Shown in pieces: positions 11,021 to 21,077 of a stretch of DNA of 64,000 nucleotides; within the stretch, counting starts at the first letter, position 1; the number at the start of each line of letters is the position of its first letter. Under the pieces are notes generated by a model that saw only the letters and a program-made list of their open reading frames with translations, was not told where the DNA came from and ran no database searches. A program made the translations under genes and the position numbers. This stretch comes from Dipteronia dyeriana. Its lineage: Eukaryota; Streptophyta; Magnoliopsida; Sapindales; Sapindaceae. Location: NCBI GenBank assembly GCA_032871835.1, contig CM065298.1, forward strand, positions 11,413,096 through 11,477,095, given 5' to 3'.

Positions 11021-13122
11021 AGTTTTTGGCGCCGCTGCCGGGGAGGTAAGTCCGCCTTTTCTTTGTAGAAGTAATTTTTTTTTATTTTTTTAGTTTTGCT
11101 ATTTTTTTTCTATCTTCTTTATTTTTATTTTGTATTTAATTTTACATCACTCATCTCAATCATAAACTTCATCCTCTTAAAAAAAAAACACTTGTAATCA
11201 TTAATCACATTTTTACATTTTAGTCCTTTAACTTTTTTCTTTACATTTTAGCTTAGATCTAGTTTATATTTGCATATAGGTCATTTTATTTTCATTTTTG
11301 CATATTAGCCCCTGTAATTATCGCATTTTCACTTTAGTCCTTAGTGCATTTACACCCTTATAATTTTTTCATGTTATTTTCATCACTTTTTCTTTTATTT
11401 TCTTCATTTTTGTGTATTTCACCTCTATGAACCCTCATTAAATTTGCATGAGACGTTAGTCTCGAACATCTAGTGGTAGATTAATTAGGAGATCACAATC
11501 ACCCACATTCACTAACAACATGGTTGAAAACCCACTTAGACATCCAACAGGAAACCAAACTGAGAACATGCACAATATAGTCTTGGGAATCTGACTTTAA
11601 AAGACCCTGTTTGCCAATTTATAAGAAAATTGGATGGGAAGCATATCCCCGACCTGTAGAGGGAGTTGAAGCCGTTTATGGACGTAAAACCAGAGGAAGA
11701 TGTGAGCCACAATCACAACTACCAGTAAATATCCTTTTGTTTTTGTTATCTTTTATTATCTTTATCTTTGCTTCAAGTCCTCATAAGCTGATTGACCAGT
11801 TACAAGCTTTCAACTATGAGCCAGATCCTTCAACCTCCAAAATTGATTGGTCCACTGATGAAAAGAACAAGAAACGTAAAATTGATCTGAATCGCAGTTT
11901 GTGATTGTTCCATGGTTTTTATGCATTTTATTTTTCTATATTTTGTATTTCTTTTGTTGTTTTGTAGGATTTTGTTGTCTTTCAAGTTGTTCAGGTGATA
12001 TCTTCTAAACCTTAACTCTTTCTAAAGACATTGGGGACAATGTCTCATTATGGTTGGGGGAAGGGGATAGTTGATTCAATAACTTTTGTTTTTTTTAAAA
12101 AAATAACTTTTGATCATTTTTTTTGTAAAGATGGTCGAGTAAGGAGATCTTTTAGATACTTCTGAGACGCATCTTTGTAGTTCTGATGCATTTTATTTTT
12201 CTTTTCCTCTCTTCTGACTATTCAATTTTATAAACTCTCCATTGTGATATCATTGACTAATCCTTTTGTTCATTAAGTCATCTTGAGAAATTTTTCTAAC
12301 TATTCTAGACACACACGCACATTGACACGTGATTATGTGCAGTAAGTTGAGATTTTACGATATTGAGTTCTGAAACATCATTCAAGGGTAACAACCGAAG
12401 GTAGTGGTCTTGTTTAAAAATTTATATAGTAATAATAATAATAATAATTTTGTGTGTTGTGACCAAAACTCTTACTTAGTTGCCTGACCTCATGCCTCAG
12501 TAAGCATAGAGTGTTCGTGCAAAATGGTGGAGTCTGGATAAGAATAAAGTATAGTTCCGTAGCCTCTTTAACTCAAGTAATTAAGTCCGAGGGGTGCTTT
12601 AACACCTAATGCCCTAAGACCAATTGGTTTGGGAGTCATTGACTCAAAGCTCGTTACACGGGTTAAAGAGAAAGCTTAAGGGAATTATACTAAAAAAAAA
12701 ACATATGCAATCCGAGTAATTAAGCCCGTAGGAGTGTTTTAACACTTAATGCCCTAAAGCGAACTGGTTTGGGAGTCATTGACCTAAAGCTCCCTACATG
12801 GATTAAAGATGGAATGTTTGTTTCCAATTTTATTGTATTTTTTTTAAAAAAAAGAGAATAAAAATGCTGTATAAGGAAAAAACCTAGGTGAGATTTCGGA
12901 ATGAAAATGTTGTTTGATTTCAATTGAATCTCATAGTTATTGTGTTGATCTTTATTGAGCATAAGAAAGTTTGATTGATAACTCAATTGATGACTGGTGG
13001 TCAAAGGGTGAGAAAAGAGGTATGGGAGAGTTTGTCTATTTGGTAGTTTAGATATTTGAATTTGAGTTTTTACTGTTTTCGCTTTAATTGCTAGAGACTA
13101 GCAATAAGCTGGTTGGGGGGTG

Positions 13123-14160
13123 TGATTAACACTTAAAAGTGTATGTTTACTAAGGGATAATATCATCATTTTACACTTCCAATATGATTAATTCCCCAAT
13201 TTATACATAATTTCGTTTGTTCGCTTAAATAAATGTGTTGTGTAGTAATCAGTGTATTTTTCTTTGTATTTCAAATGTAATTCGATCAATTCAGAAACAT
13301 GGAGAATTCAGGTGGCAAAACAAACATCGTTTTCAAGTTTTGAACGTCAAAACACCTTAAGAAGACCACGAAGGGTATTTTTGTAATTTTGACTATTCAC
13401 TGTTCATAGTTGACTTTCACTGTTCACTCACGATGCGTTACTGTTCACTCTCGGATGCATTACTGTTCACTCATGGATGAGTTACTGTTCACTGTCACTG
13501 TTCACTGATGACGTGGTGAAATATGGACGCTCCATTCTAAATTCATCCGATGGTCAATTTTCATCCGTATTTTGTATAAATTAGGGGGCCTTTTCCCGCC
13601 TAATTTTCATGTTCTGAAACCCAATATGATGTTAGATTTATGAAATTATCTCTCTTTTATTCTCGAATTCTCAGTTTAAATAAAATAACTATTTTCTAGT
13701 TAAATCATGTCTGGCTAATTTAATATAGCCGAGGTCAAAGGTGATACTGTTGATATGGAAAATATGATCCAATTTTGGTAAGTTTATTATTTTCATGCTT
13801 ACTACCCTCTGATCTTTATGGAGTTTTTAACTCACTGTAGATAGACAGATATTGTCTAGCACAGTGAGTACTTTTACCCACATCTATTAAAGAATGGTCA
13901 GTGAAGTGGAATATCATCCCATTAATCTGGACTAAATATTAATAATTGGATCATATTCGAATTACCAACAGTGGATCCCTTAACCCCAGTTTTAATTTTA
14001 ATTGATTTACATTTTTATACAAGCTTATTAATTAATCTAGAAATTAATTCTACAAGGACAAGTGAACAACCTCCCTGTGGTTCGACCCGATCTTACAGGT
14101 TAATTTATTACTTCGACACTCTTATACTTGAGAGTAGGAACACTTCTTTAGGACGTGTCA
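13123..14160 (+). repeat. 3' LTR of family G element
   Basis: The LTR starts TGATTAACACTTAAAAGTG after the GGTTGGGGGGTG polypurine tract and ends GGACGTGTCA, followed by the TSD copy GTGTT. Many point differences from the 5' LTR show that the insertion is not very recent. Confidence 0.9.
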
Positions 14161-15476
14161 GTGTTGTCCAAAATGTTATGGTTAGTTATCGGACTTATCT
14201 TTGATGCAGGTATTTGCTTTCGAGGTGATCCCTGAGTTGGCCAAAGAGTTTGGTGCCCGGAGGGTTACAGATCTGACTCCCCGTATTTTGAAGTGGGAGT
14301 TGACCAAACAACCGAGAGGGAAGAAGCTGGCAAAGATTTTCAAAGCCAGGGTATGTATTTAATTTGTTAATGTTTTTATTAGTTAGTATTTGTACAATTA
14401 CATTGTTCTAACTAATATTTCAGATGTTTGGGAGGAAGGAACTGGTGCCCACACCAGCTGAAAGACAGGCACCGTACTTTGATGGGTTAAACGAAGGGGG
14501 GAGCCTGTTTGTAGAAGATGACAAGGATGATATGTCACCTCCGGTCCCTGATCAGACTACCTTTGGCGGGATCAGTGGTACATAGGGTGGGGTTTTAACA
14601 GACAGGACAAGTGACAGTGAGGGATCTGAGCCCGCTGCTAGGGGTTTAAGGCCCAGTGACAGTGAGGGATATGAGACAGGCTCTCAACGGGAAAGGCATA
14701 GGCATAGGCATAGGCATAGGCGGGTTCAGTTTACCACCCCGGGCATGGTAAATCTACAAGGGATTCCCGTGGGGCAGTAGGACGTGATGGAGAGGTAAGT
14801 TCAAAACAAAGTTTAGTGTTTTTTATTAACACGTGTTGATAGTTTTGTACTAACAATGTAGACATGATTCAGGCTCCGTGGGCAAATATGTTGAACGATG
14901 TGCGTGAAGTCCTCCGGAAGAGTGAGGAGGATCGACAACGTCAACACTTGGAGTTGGTGGACATGATCCGAAAGAGTGGTGAGGGTCGTTAGCAACAACA
15001 TCGAGTATTACTGGATATGATCCAGGGGCTTTAGAGGTCGACCATGCGTACACACCAGGATAAGCCCCCACCTCCTGATCCAGACTTCAGTCCGGGAGAC
15101 TCGACTGATAGGTATACGGGGGGGGGGGTAGGTCCGGAGAGGCAACCTCAGTCGTATACCAGCGATAGTAGGCTTGCTTCACGTACAATAGTCAGGTCGG
15201 ACCTCCATGCTGTCCTATCTGGGTCCACCCAGCCTCAGCGGTCCCCACCTTCCAGCATATTGACTCAGCCACAGCAGGCACCTCTGCCACCCAGCATATC
15301 TGTGGCGTCAGCCCGGCCCTCACCCCCACCCAGCATGTCTGTGGAGTCAGTGTTGTCCCGTCCCCCACCGACCATGTAGACCCAGGCTCAGCGGTCCCTA
15401 CCTCCCAGCACATCGATTGAGCCACAGCAGGCCCCTCCCCCACCCAGCATATATGTGGAGTCGATGCGGTCCTCTC

Positions 15477-17613
15477 TGATCGGAACAATTTATATACCTA
15501 TTTGAGGTCCCCATTACCTCGATTTTGTTCTTGTTTTTTAGTATATTTTGGTATTTGTTGTGTTTGTGAGCCTTGTGTAGATACATGTTCCCTACGGAAG
15601 GTATTTGAGCTTAATTGAAGAGTTTTGGAGATTAAATGGCAGAATTTGGAATAGATTATACAGACACCCTAACTTTGGAAGGTCATATATCTCTCCTCTA
15701 ATCGAACTACATCTCTCATAACCACGTTTCGGAAAGCCCCAGATGTATTCTTTTCAACGCACTTTAAAGATCGTGATTCCAAGGTTTGAAGAGAAAGTTA
15801 TGACCGTTTCCGTAATGGTGCGCAGAGGTGCGGTACGCAACCGCGTGAGACCAATTTGTAAACCGCGTTTTATACCACGTAGAAGGGCATCAACCTCCAA
15901 AAAGTGATGTGCGGTTTGCGGTGTTGATGCGTACAGCACATCTTGACAGAAATGCATTTTTCTTGTATTTTCAGAGGGGTATTCTTATCTTTTCACCCAA
16001 AAGTTTTGCCCTAACCTCCCACACTATAAATATCCCCTTTTCTCCTCATTCTAGAGCTTTCTGTCACCTCTCTTCCCCTATTTTCCCCTTCTCACGCCTC
16101 TTCTCTTCTTCTTCCATTTTTTTTCACCTCTTGCTCTCATGGAGGTTTTCCCTCCATGGGAGCTCACCATACACCTCCACCTCACCATTATACACTTCCT
16201 CCATCCATCTTAGAGTAAATTACAAAGGAATTAGGAGCCAAAACCGAGCTAGGAAGGCTATGAGCATCTTTGGAGGACTTATCTTCAAAGGTTTGCTCTT
16301 ATTTACTCATTTCTTTATATTTCTTGTATTCTTTGATGTATTCCACCAATTTAGGGATATTGTAAACCTACACTTGTGTAATAAATGTATTGATTGTTCT
16401 TAAATTCATTTGGGTTTTGTTTTTCTCTTTGATATATGTGTTTTTATGCTCTTAATATGATATGTATGTGTATGAATTGTTAGAAATAAATATGTGTCCA
16501 TGATTGGGTTTAGGAGTAGTTGTAATTTAGAGTAGAAATTAGATACACATGATTGTTGATTGATTGATGGATGACTTAAATTCAATATATTGAGTAATTT
16601 GAGTAATATGGATTTTAGCCCCAAAGAGTAGAAAATGTTTCAGTTCAGGCTTTTAGTTGTTAAATTAACATTGGTTCATATCCTTGATCTTAATGGGTCT
16701 TTGTATTAAGACACGATTATCCATCCACATGACAGGATTAGGTGATGAATTGATTGTGGGAAAATTCCCTAATCAAGAGGATGAACCTTTAACCTAAATT
16801 GAATGTTCTTAATGACATAACAATCACATTGTTGCATATAGTTGTTAGGTAAACTTGTTTCCCATGTTTAGCCATCCTAGGGAGTTGACTAAACTAAATC
16901 TTTGACATAGAAGTAAAGACCACCGACATTTTTCTTGTGCTTTTGTTGTTATATGGATGTTTTGAGTGCTTAAAGCCTTTGCTTAATTGATCACTTTGTA
17001 ATTGATCCATGGTTAGATGCTATGTACCGAGAGGAGACGCATTTGACAATGCTTAGATAAACATTCACTATGCTTGACTAGAAAGTGCTAGAACCACTAG
17101 AATAGCGTATAGGGTTCAATTTGTATTCCATGTGCTTAATGGGTTCATATATATTGTCCGGATTGCTCGAGAGAGATTTCGGGTATATATGGATACTATC
17201 TCTAAGACATCGAGAGAGATTAGAGATTAGAGATTAATTAAGGGGATACGAGCCTATGTATACTTGCACATTTGAGGATTAGGTGAGTCTAGAACGTAAT
17301 TAGGAGGATTGTCACGGTTGAGTTGTTTCTCTAGTGTAACCACATTTCATGCATATCTCCATTCCATCTATCATTGTATATATCATTTATATAAGTTATT
17401 TAGTTATATTATTATTCATTTTTCTGTACACGCAACACACGAGTCCGCTTGGAGTGTTGTAATAATAGCTAGAACTAGAGATGATCGGTGAATCCCACCT
17501 CCCTGTGGATCGATCCCTTGCTTGCCACTGTGCTAGTCTCTGTGACTTGCGCCCTTGTGAGGCCGAACTTAAATGTTCTTATTTGATGACACTGCAACGA
17601 CGTGTCCACATCA
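15477..17613 (+). mobile_element. Solo LTR (family X) inside the Ulp1-like gene
   Basis: This 2137-bp unit starts TGATCGG and ends TCA, and is flanked by near-identical 5-mers (CTCTC at 15472-15476, CCCTC at 17614-17618). A second copy spans 28886-38120 and is interrupted by other DNA. It has a TATA-like CACACTATAAATATCCCC (about 16019), a downstream AATAAATG poly(A)-like signal (about 16380) and, near its end, the CCTCCCTGTGGATCGATCCC stretch typical of the 3' ends of Tat/Ogre-like gypsy LTRs. No PBS, PPT or coding sequence is attached, so it is a solo LTR. The proline-rich coding linker continues on both sides. Confidence 0.8.
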
Positions 17614-17695
17614 CCCTCCCCCACCCACCATGTCAACCCAGGGTCTGCGGTCCCCTCCACTGGTCATCACATCGATCAGCCTCAGCGGCCCCCTG

Positions 17696-19460
17696 TGTAA
17701 CACCCAGTTTTTCAGGTCCAATTGAAAGGCCCAATTTAAAAAAAAATGGGATAAACGTAAAGCATAAAAGACATCAGGTGAGTAAGCCAAGTGAACTGCA
17801 TGACTGACAGGCAGCTGTGAGCTTGGTTAATTAGCCCACAACTTCAGCTGTGTCCTTCCATAAGTATATATATATATATATATATATATGAGGATATATG
17901 TTGTGAGAGCTAGAAAGCAGTAGAATCAAGCGGAAGAAAGGAAAGAGAAGAAAAGAGAAAAGTCAGTGAAGCTCTCGTGATTACAGATTTCAGTTGATTC
18001 TTCTTTAATATCCAGTTTCTAATTGGATCTTGTGATTGATAGGGAAAGAAGACAAAGGGAACCTAGCATACTCAGTTTGAGATAAGCTTGACGTCTAAGT
18101 TGTGAGTGAATTAAGTTTCAGTTTTGTTTTTAACTCAAGTTTACAGTTTTATGCTTTAATTGTTGCAAATCATTTTAAGCTTTTTATTGCTTTTTATGAT
18201 TGACGGTGAGTATACAGAGAACAGAAAATATATATTTATGCTTATATGAGCAATTCAGAAATAGTATATTATTTTTATGAATTATCAAGAAGAGATTATG
18301 ATTTCTATAAAAGCACCATGTACCCTTCCCCAGTTATGATTATGGTTGGCTTTTGGGGCCGTTCTAGACATGTGTATGTCATGAGTCACTCTGCATGTGC
18401 ATGACCAAAGAAAGAGTAATAGAGTCGCTCTGCACTTGTATGACCAGAGAGTCGCTCTGCCTGAGCATGACCAGAGAAAGAGTAATTGAGTCGCTCTGTT
18501 CGGGTATGACCAGAAGTTATTCATGACTCGACGTTTGCCCGAAGTAGTTCGGCTTACGTATGGAGGATATCCCCGGTACGAATTTGGTGCAGATTAAGAT
18601 TTTATAAAGCATTTATTCTTATTCAGCAAAGAGAAGCATTCAGTTTAATCAGTTTACTCAGTAGGAAAGTAGATATATTATTTTATACTATGTATTGCTG
18701 AATGCTTATTGTAGAGTGGTTTAGAAAAGTGTTTTTAAAAGTTTTCATTCACTCACTGGGCGTTAGCGCTCATCCTTTCACTCTTAAAAATTTATTCAGG
18801 TAGCTGCTCGGTTGTGCGGACTCAGAAGTTTTGAGGTGGGCCACTCGACGACATCAAGAATCATAAAAATCATGCATTTTTAATTTTTCTGTGCATATTT
18901 AGAAATGTGAGGTCGGCATGGTCGGGACGATAGGCATGGTCGGGACGGTAGGCATGGTCGGGACGGTAGGCATGGTCGGGATGGTAGGCATGGTCCGAAC
19001 GTGGTCGGATTTCTATTCGGTCTGTTCAGCCTACTCGGCCCACATGGCCTACTCTGCCCACTTGACCTACTCGGCCCACATGACCTACTCGGCCCACATG
19101 GCCTACTCGGATTTCTTACTCGGCCTACTCGGTTTCTTACTCGACCTGTTTCATTTTCCACTCGGGATGACTGGTTATTTAGTTTTTAAAGGGGTCGGTT
19201 TTTTGTTCGAACGGTCATTTTTGATAAACTTTTTGTAACGGACAAAAATATATGTAAAGAAATTATAATTATGTACATTTTGTACTCTCCAATATTCTCC
19301 TCACATTTATTCGATTAAAAACAAGTATTTCCGAATGGAGATTTCAGCAGAGTCCTTTTATTATGCTAGAGAATGTAGAGCCCATAGGGTTTCCCTTGTA
19401 CTCAAGAGGAGTCGGGGCAGCCCATAGGGCCTCCCTTGTACTCAAGAGAGAGGAGTCGGG
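17696..19460 (+). mobile_element. Unclassified insertion in the Ulp1-like linker, LTR-like
   Basis: The linker coding stretch breaks at 17696, where TGTAACACCCAG begins, a start common in chromovirus (Tekay/Del) LTRs. Coding resumes by about 19465. The block contains a (TA)n run (17865-17888), three repeats of GAGTCGCTCTGC...ATGACCAGA (about 18380-18515), the phrase CACTCACTGGGCGTTAGCGCTC (about 18750-18771), two GC-richer minisatellites (18905-19130) and two copies of a roughly 55-bp CCCATAGGG/TACTCAAGAG repeat (19380-19460). I found no matching right terminus or TSD, so the boundaries are uncertain. Confidence 0.5.
18905..19130. repeat. Two adjacent 18-bp minisatellites
   Basis: Block 1 (about 18905-18995) repeats GGTAGGCATGGTCGGGAC about five times. 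Block 2 (about 19020-19120) repeats CTACTCGGCCCACATGGC about five times. Read on the minus strand, block 2 is GCCATGTGGGCCGAGTAG, which shares GG, CATG and GGGC spacing with block 1, so the pair is partly inverted. Both blocks give open frames on both strands, which are an artefact of the 18-bp period. Confidence 0.75.
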
Positions 19461-20139
19461 GTGGGTCCCATCACCCAGCACCGCCCAGCACCGCCTAGCA
19501 CATCGACCGAGATGCCCACACCATCGGAGGTTGGACGACCGCACAGTAAGCGTTTAGGTAAGCGCGGCTGGCAGTTGATGAGCCCTTACAAAGATCCATA
19601 CCGACCAAAGAGGTTGCGGACACGGCCTGAGGCCGTGGAACACGTTTTCGACCCCCATGACCTAGTGGACGCTGACCAGCTTGCGGCATACAAAATGTTC
19701 ATAAGGAACATCAACGGGGAACAGTGAGTCCAACTTCTTATAATAAAAATGGTTGTATATTTAATGTTTATGCAAATTTACGTAAAGCTAATTCAATCAT
19801 TAAACAGATGTGATGTGGACGTGCTGGCACCGGTGGACACCGGATGGTTCATGCATATGCAGTCCAACTTCATGGACTTGGAGGACACGGTACGTACTTA
19901 CGTGATTTTTATATTAACGTTTGTGTAAGTAATGTTGTATTGTTAACAATTACAGTGGTTTTATTGTCTGTCAGCATATGGACACATACCTTCATATTCT
20001 TCGCAAGCATCAACGAGGATTCCCCAATGTGTACAAACAGATGATCAACGTATTGGATACACAATTTTATGTAAGTAGTTATCAATTTTTAGAATCGAAT
20101 CGCATTTTATGGTTTTGTATTATTAATACGATATTGTCA

Positions 20140-20919
20140 ATGATTGCATGTACAACCACTTATGTTGTACATGTGGGAGAGGATGATGCCTCGTGATTCC
20201 TTGGGAAGAGTGATCACGACAATGTGGAATGTGTTACAGTCTCGATGGTTGGAAAAGGACTTTCTGACTGTCCGTGGAGTAACCACGAGTGGAAACCGCC
20301 CATGGCACGAGGTTGACCGGGTAATTGTTAGACGATGGAAATGATTTAAAATATAAATTGTTTGTATATCCTGACCTAAAACCGTATGCATACTATTATA
20401 GGTCCTGATTTCGTGCAACGTTGGGGGCCAACATTGGCTGGTGGTGACTGTCGACCTTATTCTCAGGAAGATTGACATTTTTGACCCATGGAGACAGGAA
20501 GTCCCTTATCATATTAGGCACCAGCAGGTCCGGCCATTACGATGGTTTTTACCCTCCATATTGAGTGTCGCGGGGTTCCACACTGCTTGGCGAGGTGGTC
20601 GTCGGGCATTCCCTCGGGAAAATAAGCCATTCTCGGTCAGCCTGGTGCCTACTTCTACAGTCCCCCAATAAAAAAAATTGTAAGACATTCTATTTCATTC
20701 ACGTGCTTAGATTTTCTTTAAGAACGATTTCTAACGGTGTTTTATGTGTCGAATTGCAGAGGTAACAGTGGTCCCCATACTTTGAGACTTTTCGAGTACA
20801 TACTGGTGGGTCGAAGGCCTTTTGATTGGCCAGAGGCCTTTTGATTGGTCAGAGGACGACATGGGGATCATTCGGGAGAAAATGGCTGTGGAGATTTTTT
20901 GTAACTCCAGACCCACCTA
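20140..20919 (+). pseudogene. C48/Ulp1 catalytic domain of the MULE-borne gene
   Basis: Two exons encode the protease fold. The first (20140-20335) leads to WHEVDR. The second (from about 20402) gives GQHWLVVTVDL with the catalytic His and KIDIFDPW with the catalytic Asp, then continues to about 20670. A further exon (about 20757-20919) encodes QRGNSGPHTLRLFEYI, where the family motif is RG-[DN]-C-G-V-H. The nucleophilic Cys is therefore Ser. A duplicated GGCCTTTTGATTGG (about 20816-20845) inserts residues just after it. The product, if made, should lack peptidase activity. The gene converges on MURA, with about 160 bp between their ends. Confidence 0.8.
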
Positions 20920-21077
20920 GTGATTGGTTGTATATTACCATTTTTTATGTACAAAGACAAGACATGTAATTAATTCATGAATATTAATTCATTCATTAAT
21001 AAGTGATTATCGCAATTCCAAATTATTACAATCTGATACAATTCCAAATGTTTACAATGTGATCAAAATTTTGTTAT

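Larger units (their letters stand above)
9888..14160 (+). mobile_element. Non-autonomous Ty3/gypsy-like LTR retrotransposon (family G), intact structure
   Basis: The 5' LTR is 9888-11020 and the 3' LTR 13123-14160. A 5-bp TSD, GTGTT, lies at 9883-9887 and 14161-14165. The primer site TGGCGCCGCTGCCGGGGA (11027-11044) is complementary, with one mismatch, to the 3' end of plant tRNA-Asp. A purine tract GGTTGGGGGGTG precedes the 3' LTR. The internal region is only about 2.1 kb and has no gag or pol; the best frame (11611-11904) shows no recognisable domain. It therefore depends on another element's proteins. It lies in an intron of the Ulp1-like gene in the same orientation. Family members in the opposite orientation are at 29555-36742. 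Confidence 0.92.
9056..20919 (+). pseudogene. MULE-borne DUF1985 / Ulp1 (C48) protease-like gene, multi-exon, broken
   Basis: The gene has a DUF1985 N-terminal module (9056-9660) with motifs LGNQSVRFSKVAF, ITGLRFGVVPD and YMLNWILMGVDE. It continues in exons 14210-14350 (EVIPELAKEFG, LKWELTKQPRGKK), 14424-14793 (ending with an Arg-His repeat from GGCATA units at about 14695-14722), a Pro/Gln/Ser-rich linker (about 15044-15476 and 17614-17695), about 19465-19724, short exons near 19807-19890 and 19975-20070, and the C48 domain (20140-20919). The introns have GT-AG ends. Two in-frame TAG stops (9257-9259 and 9335-9337; the second replaces an expected Trp) and another TAG near 14583 disable it. 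An LTR element sits in the first intron, a solo LTR and another insertion in the linker. Ulp1-family proteins normally cleave SUMO-like tags; the role of transposon-borne copies is unknown. Confidence 0.85.

Noticed and set aside
11611..11904. 97-codon frame in the family G internal region
   Set aside because: Relatives at 31900-32200 and 35200-35450 do not keep it as a conserved frame, and there is no gag or pol motif; treated as non-coding.
15192..15488. Minus-strand 98-codon frame opposite the proline-rich linker
   Set aside because: It is a shadow of the plus-strand Pro/Gln-rich coding sequence, whose composition suppresses stops on the other strand.
17865..17888. (TA)n as a promoter
   Set aside because: A simple dinucleotide repeat without an associated gene start.
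18880..19238. Open frames of 60-106 codons on both strands (Met-Val-Gly or Pro-Ser-Arg-Pro repeats)
   Set aside because: They are products of the 18-bp minisatellites; a period divisible by three keeps all frames open.
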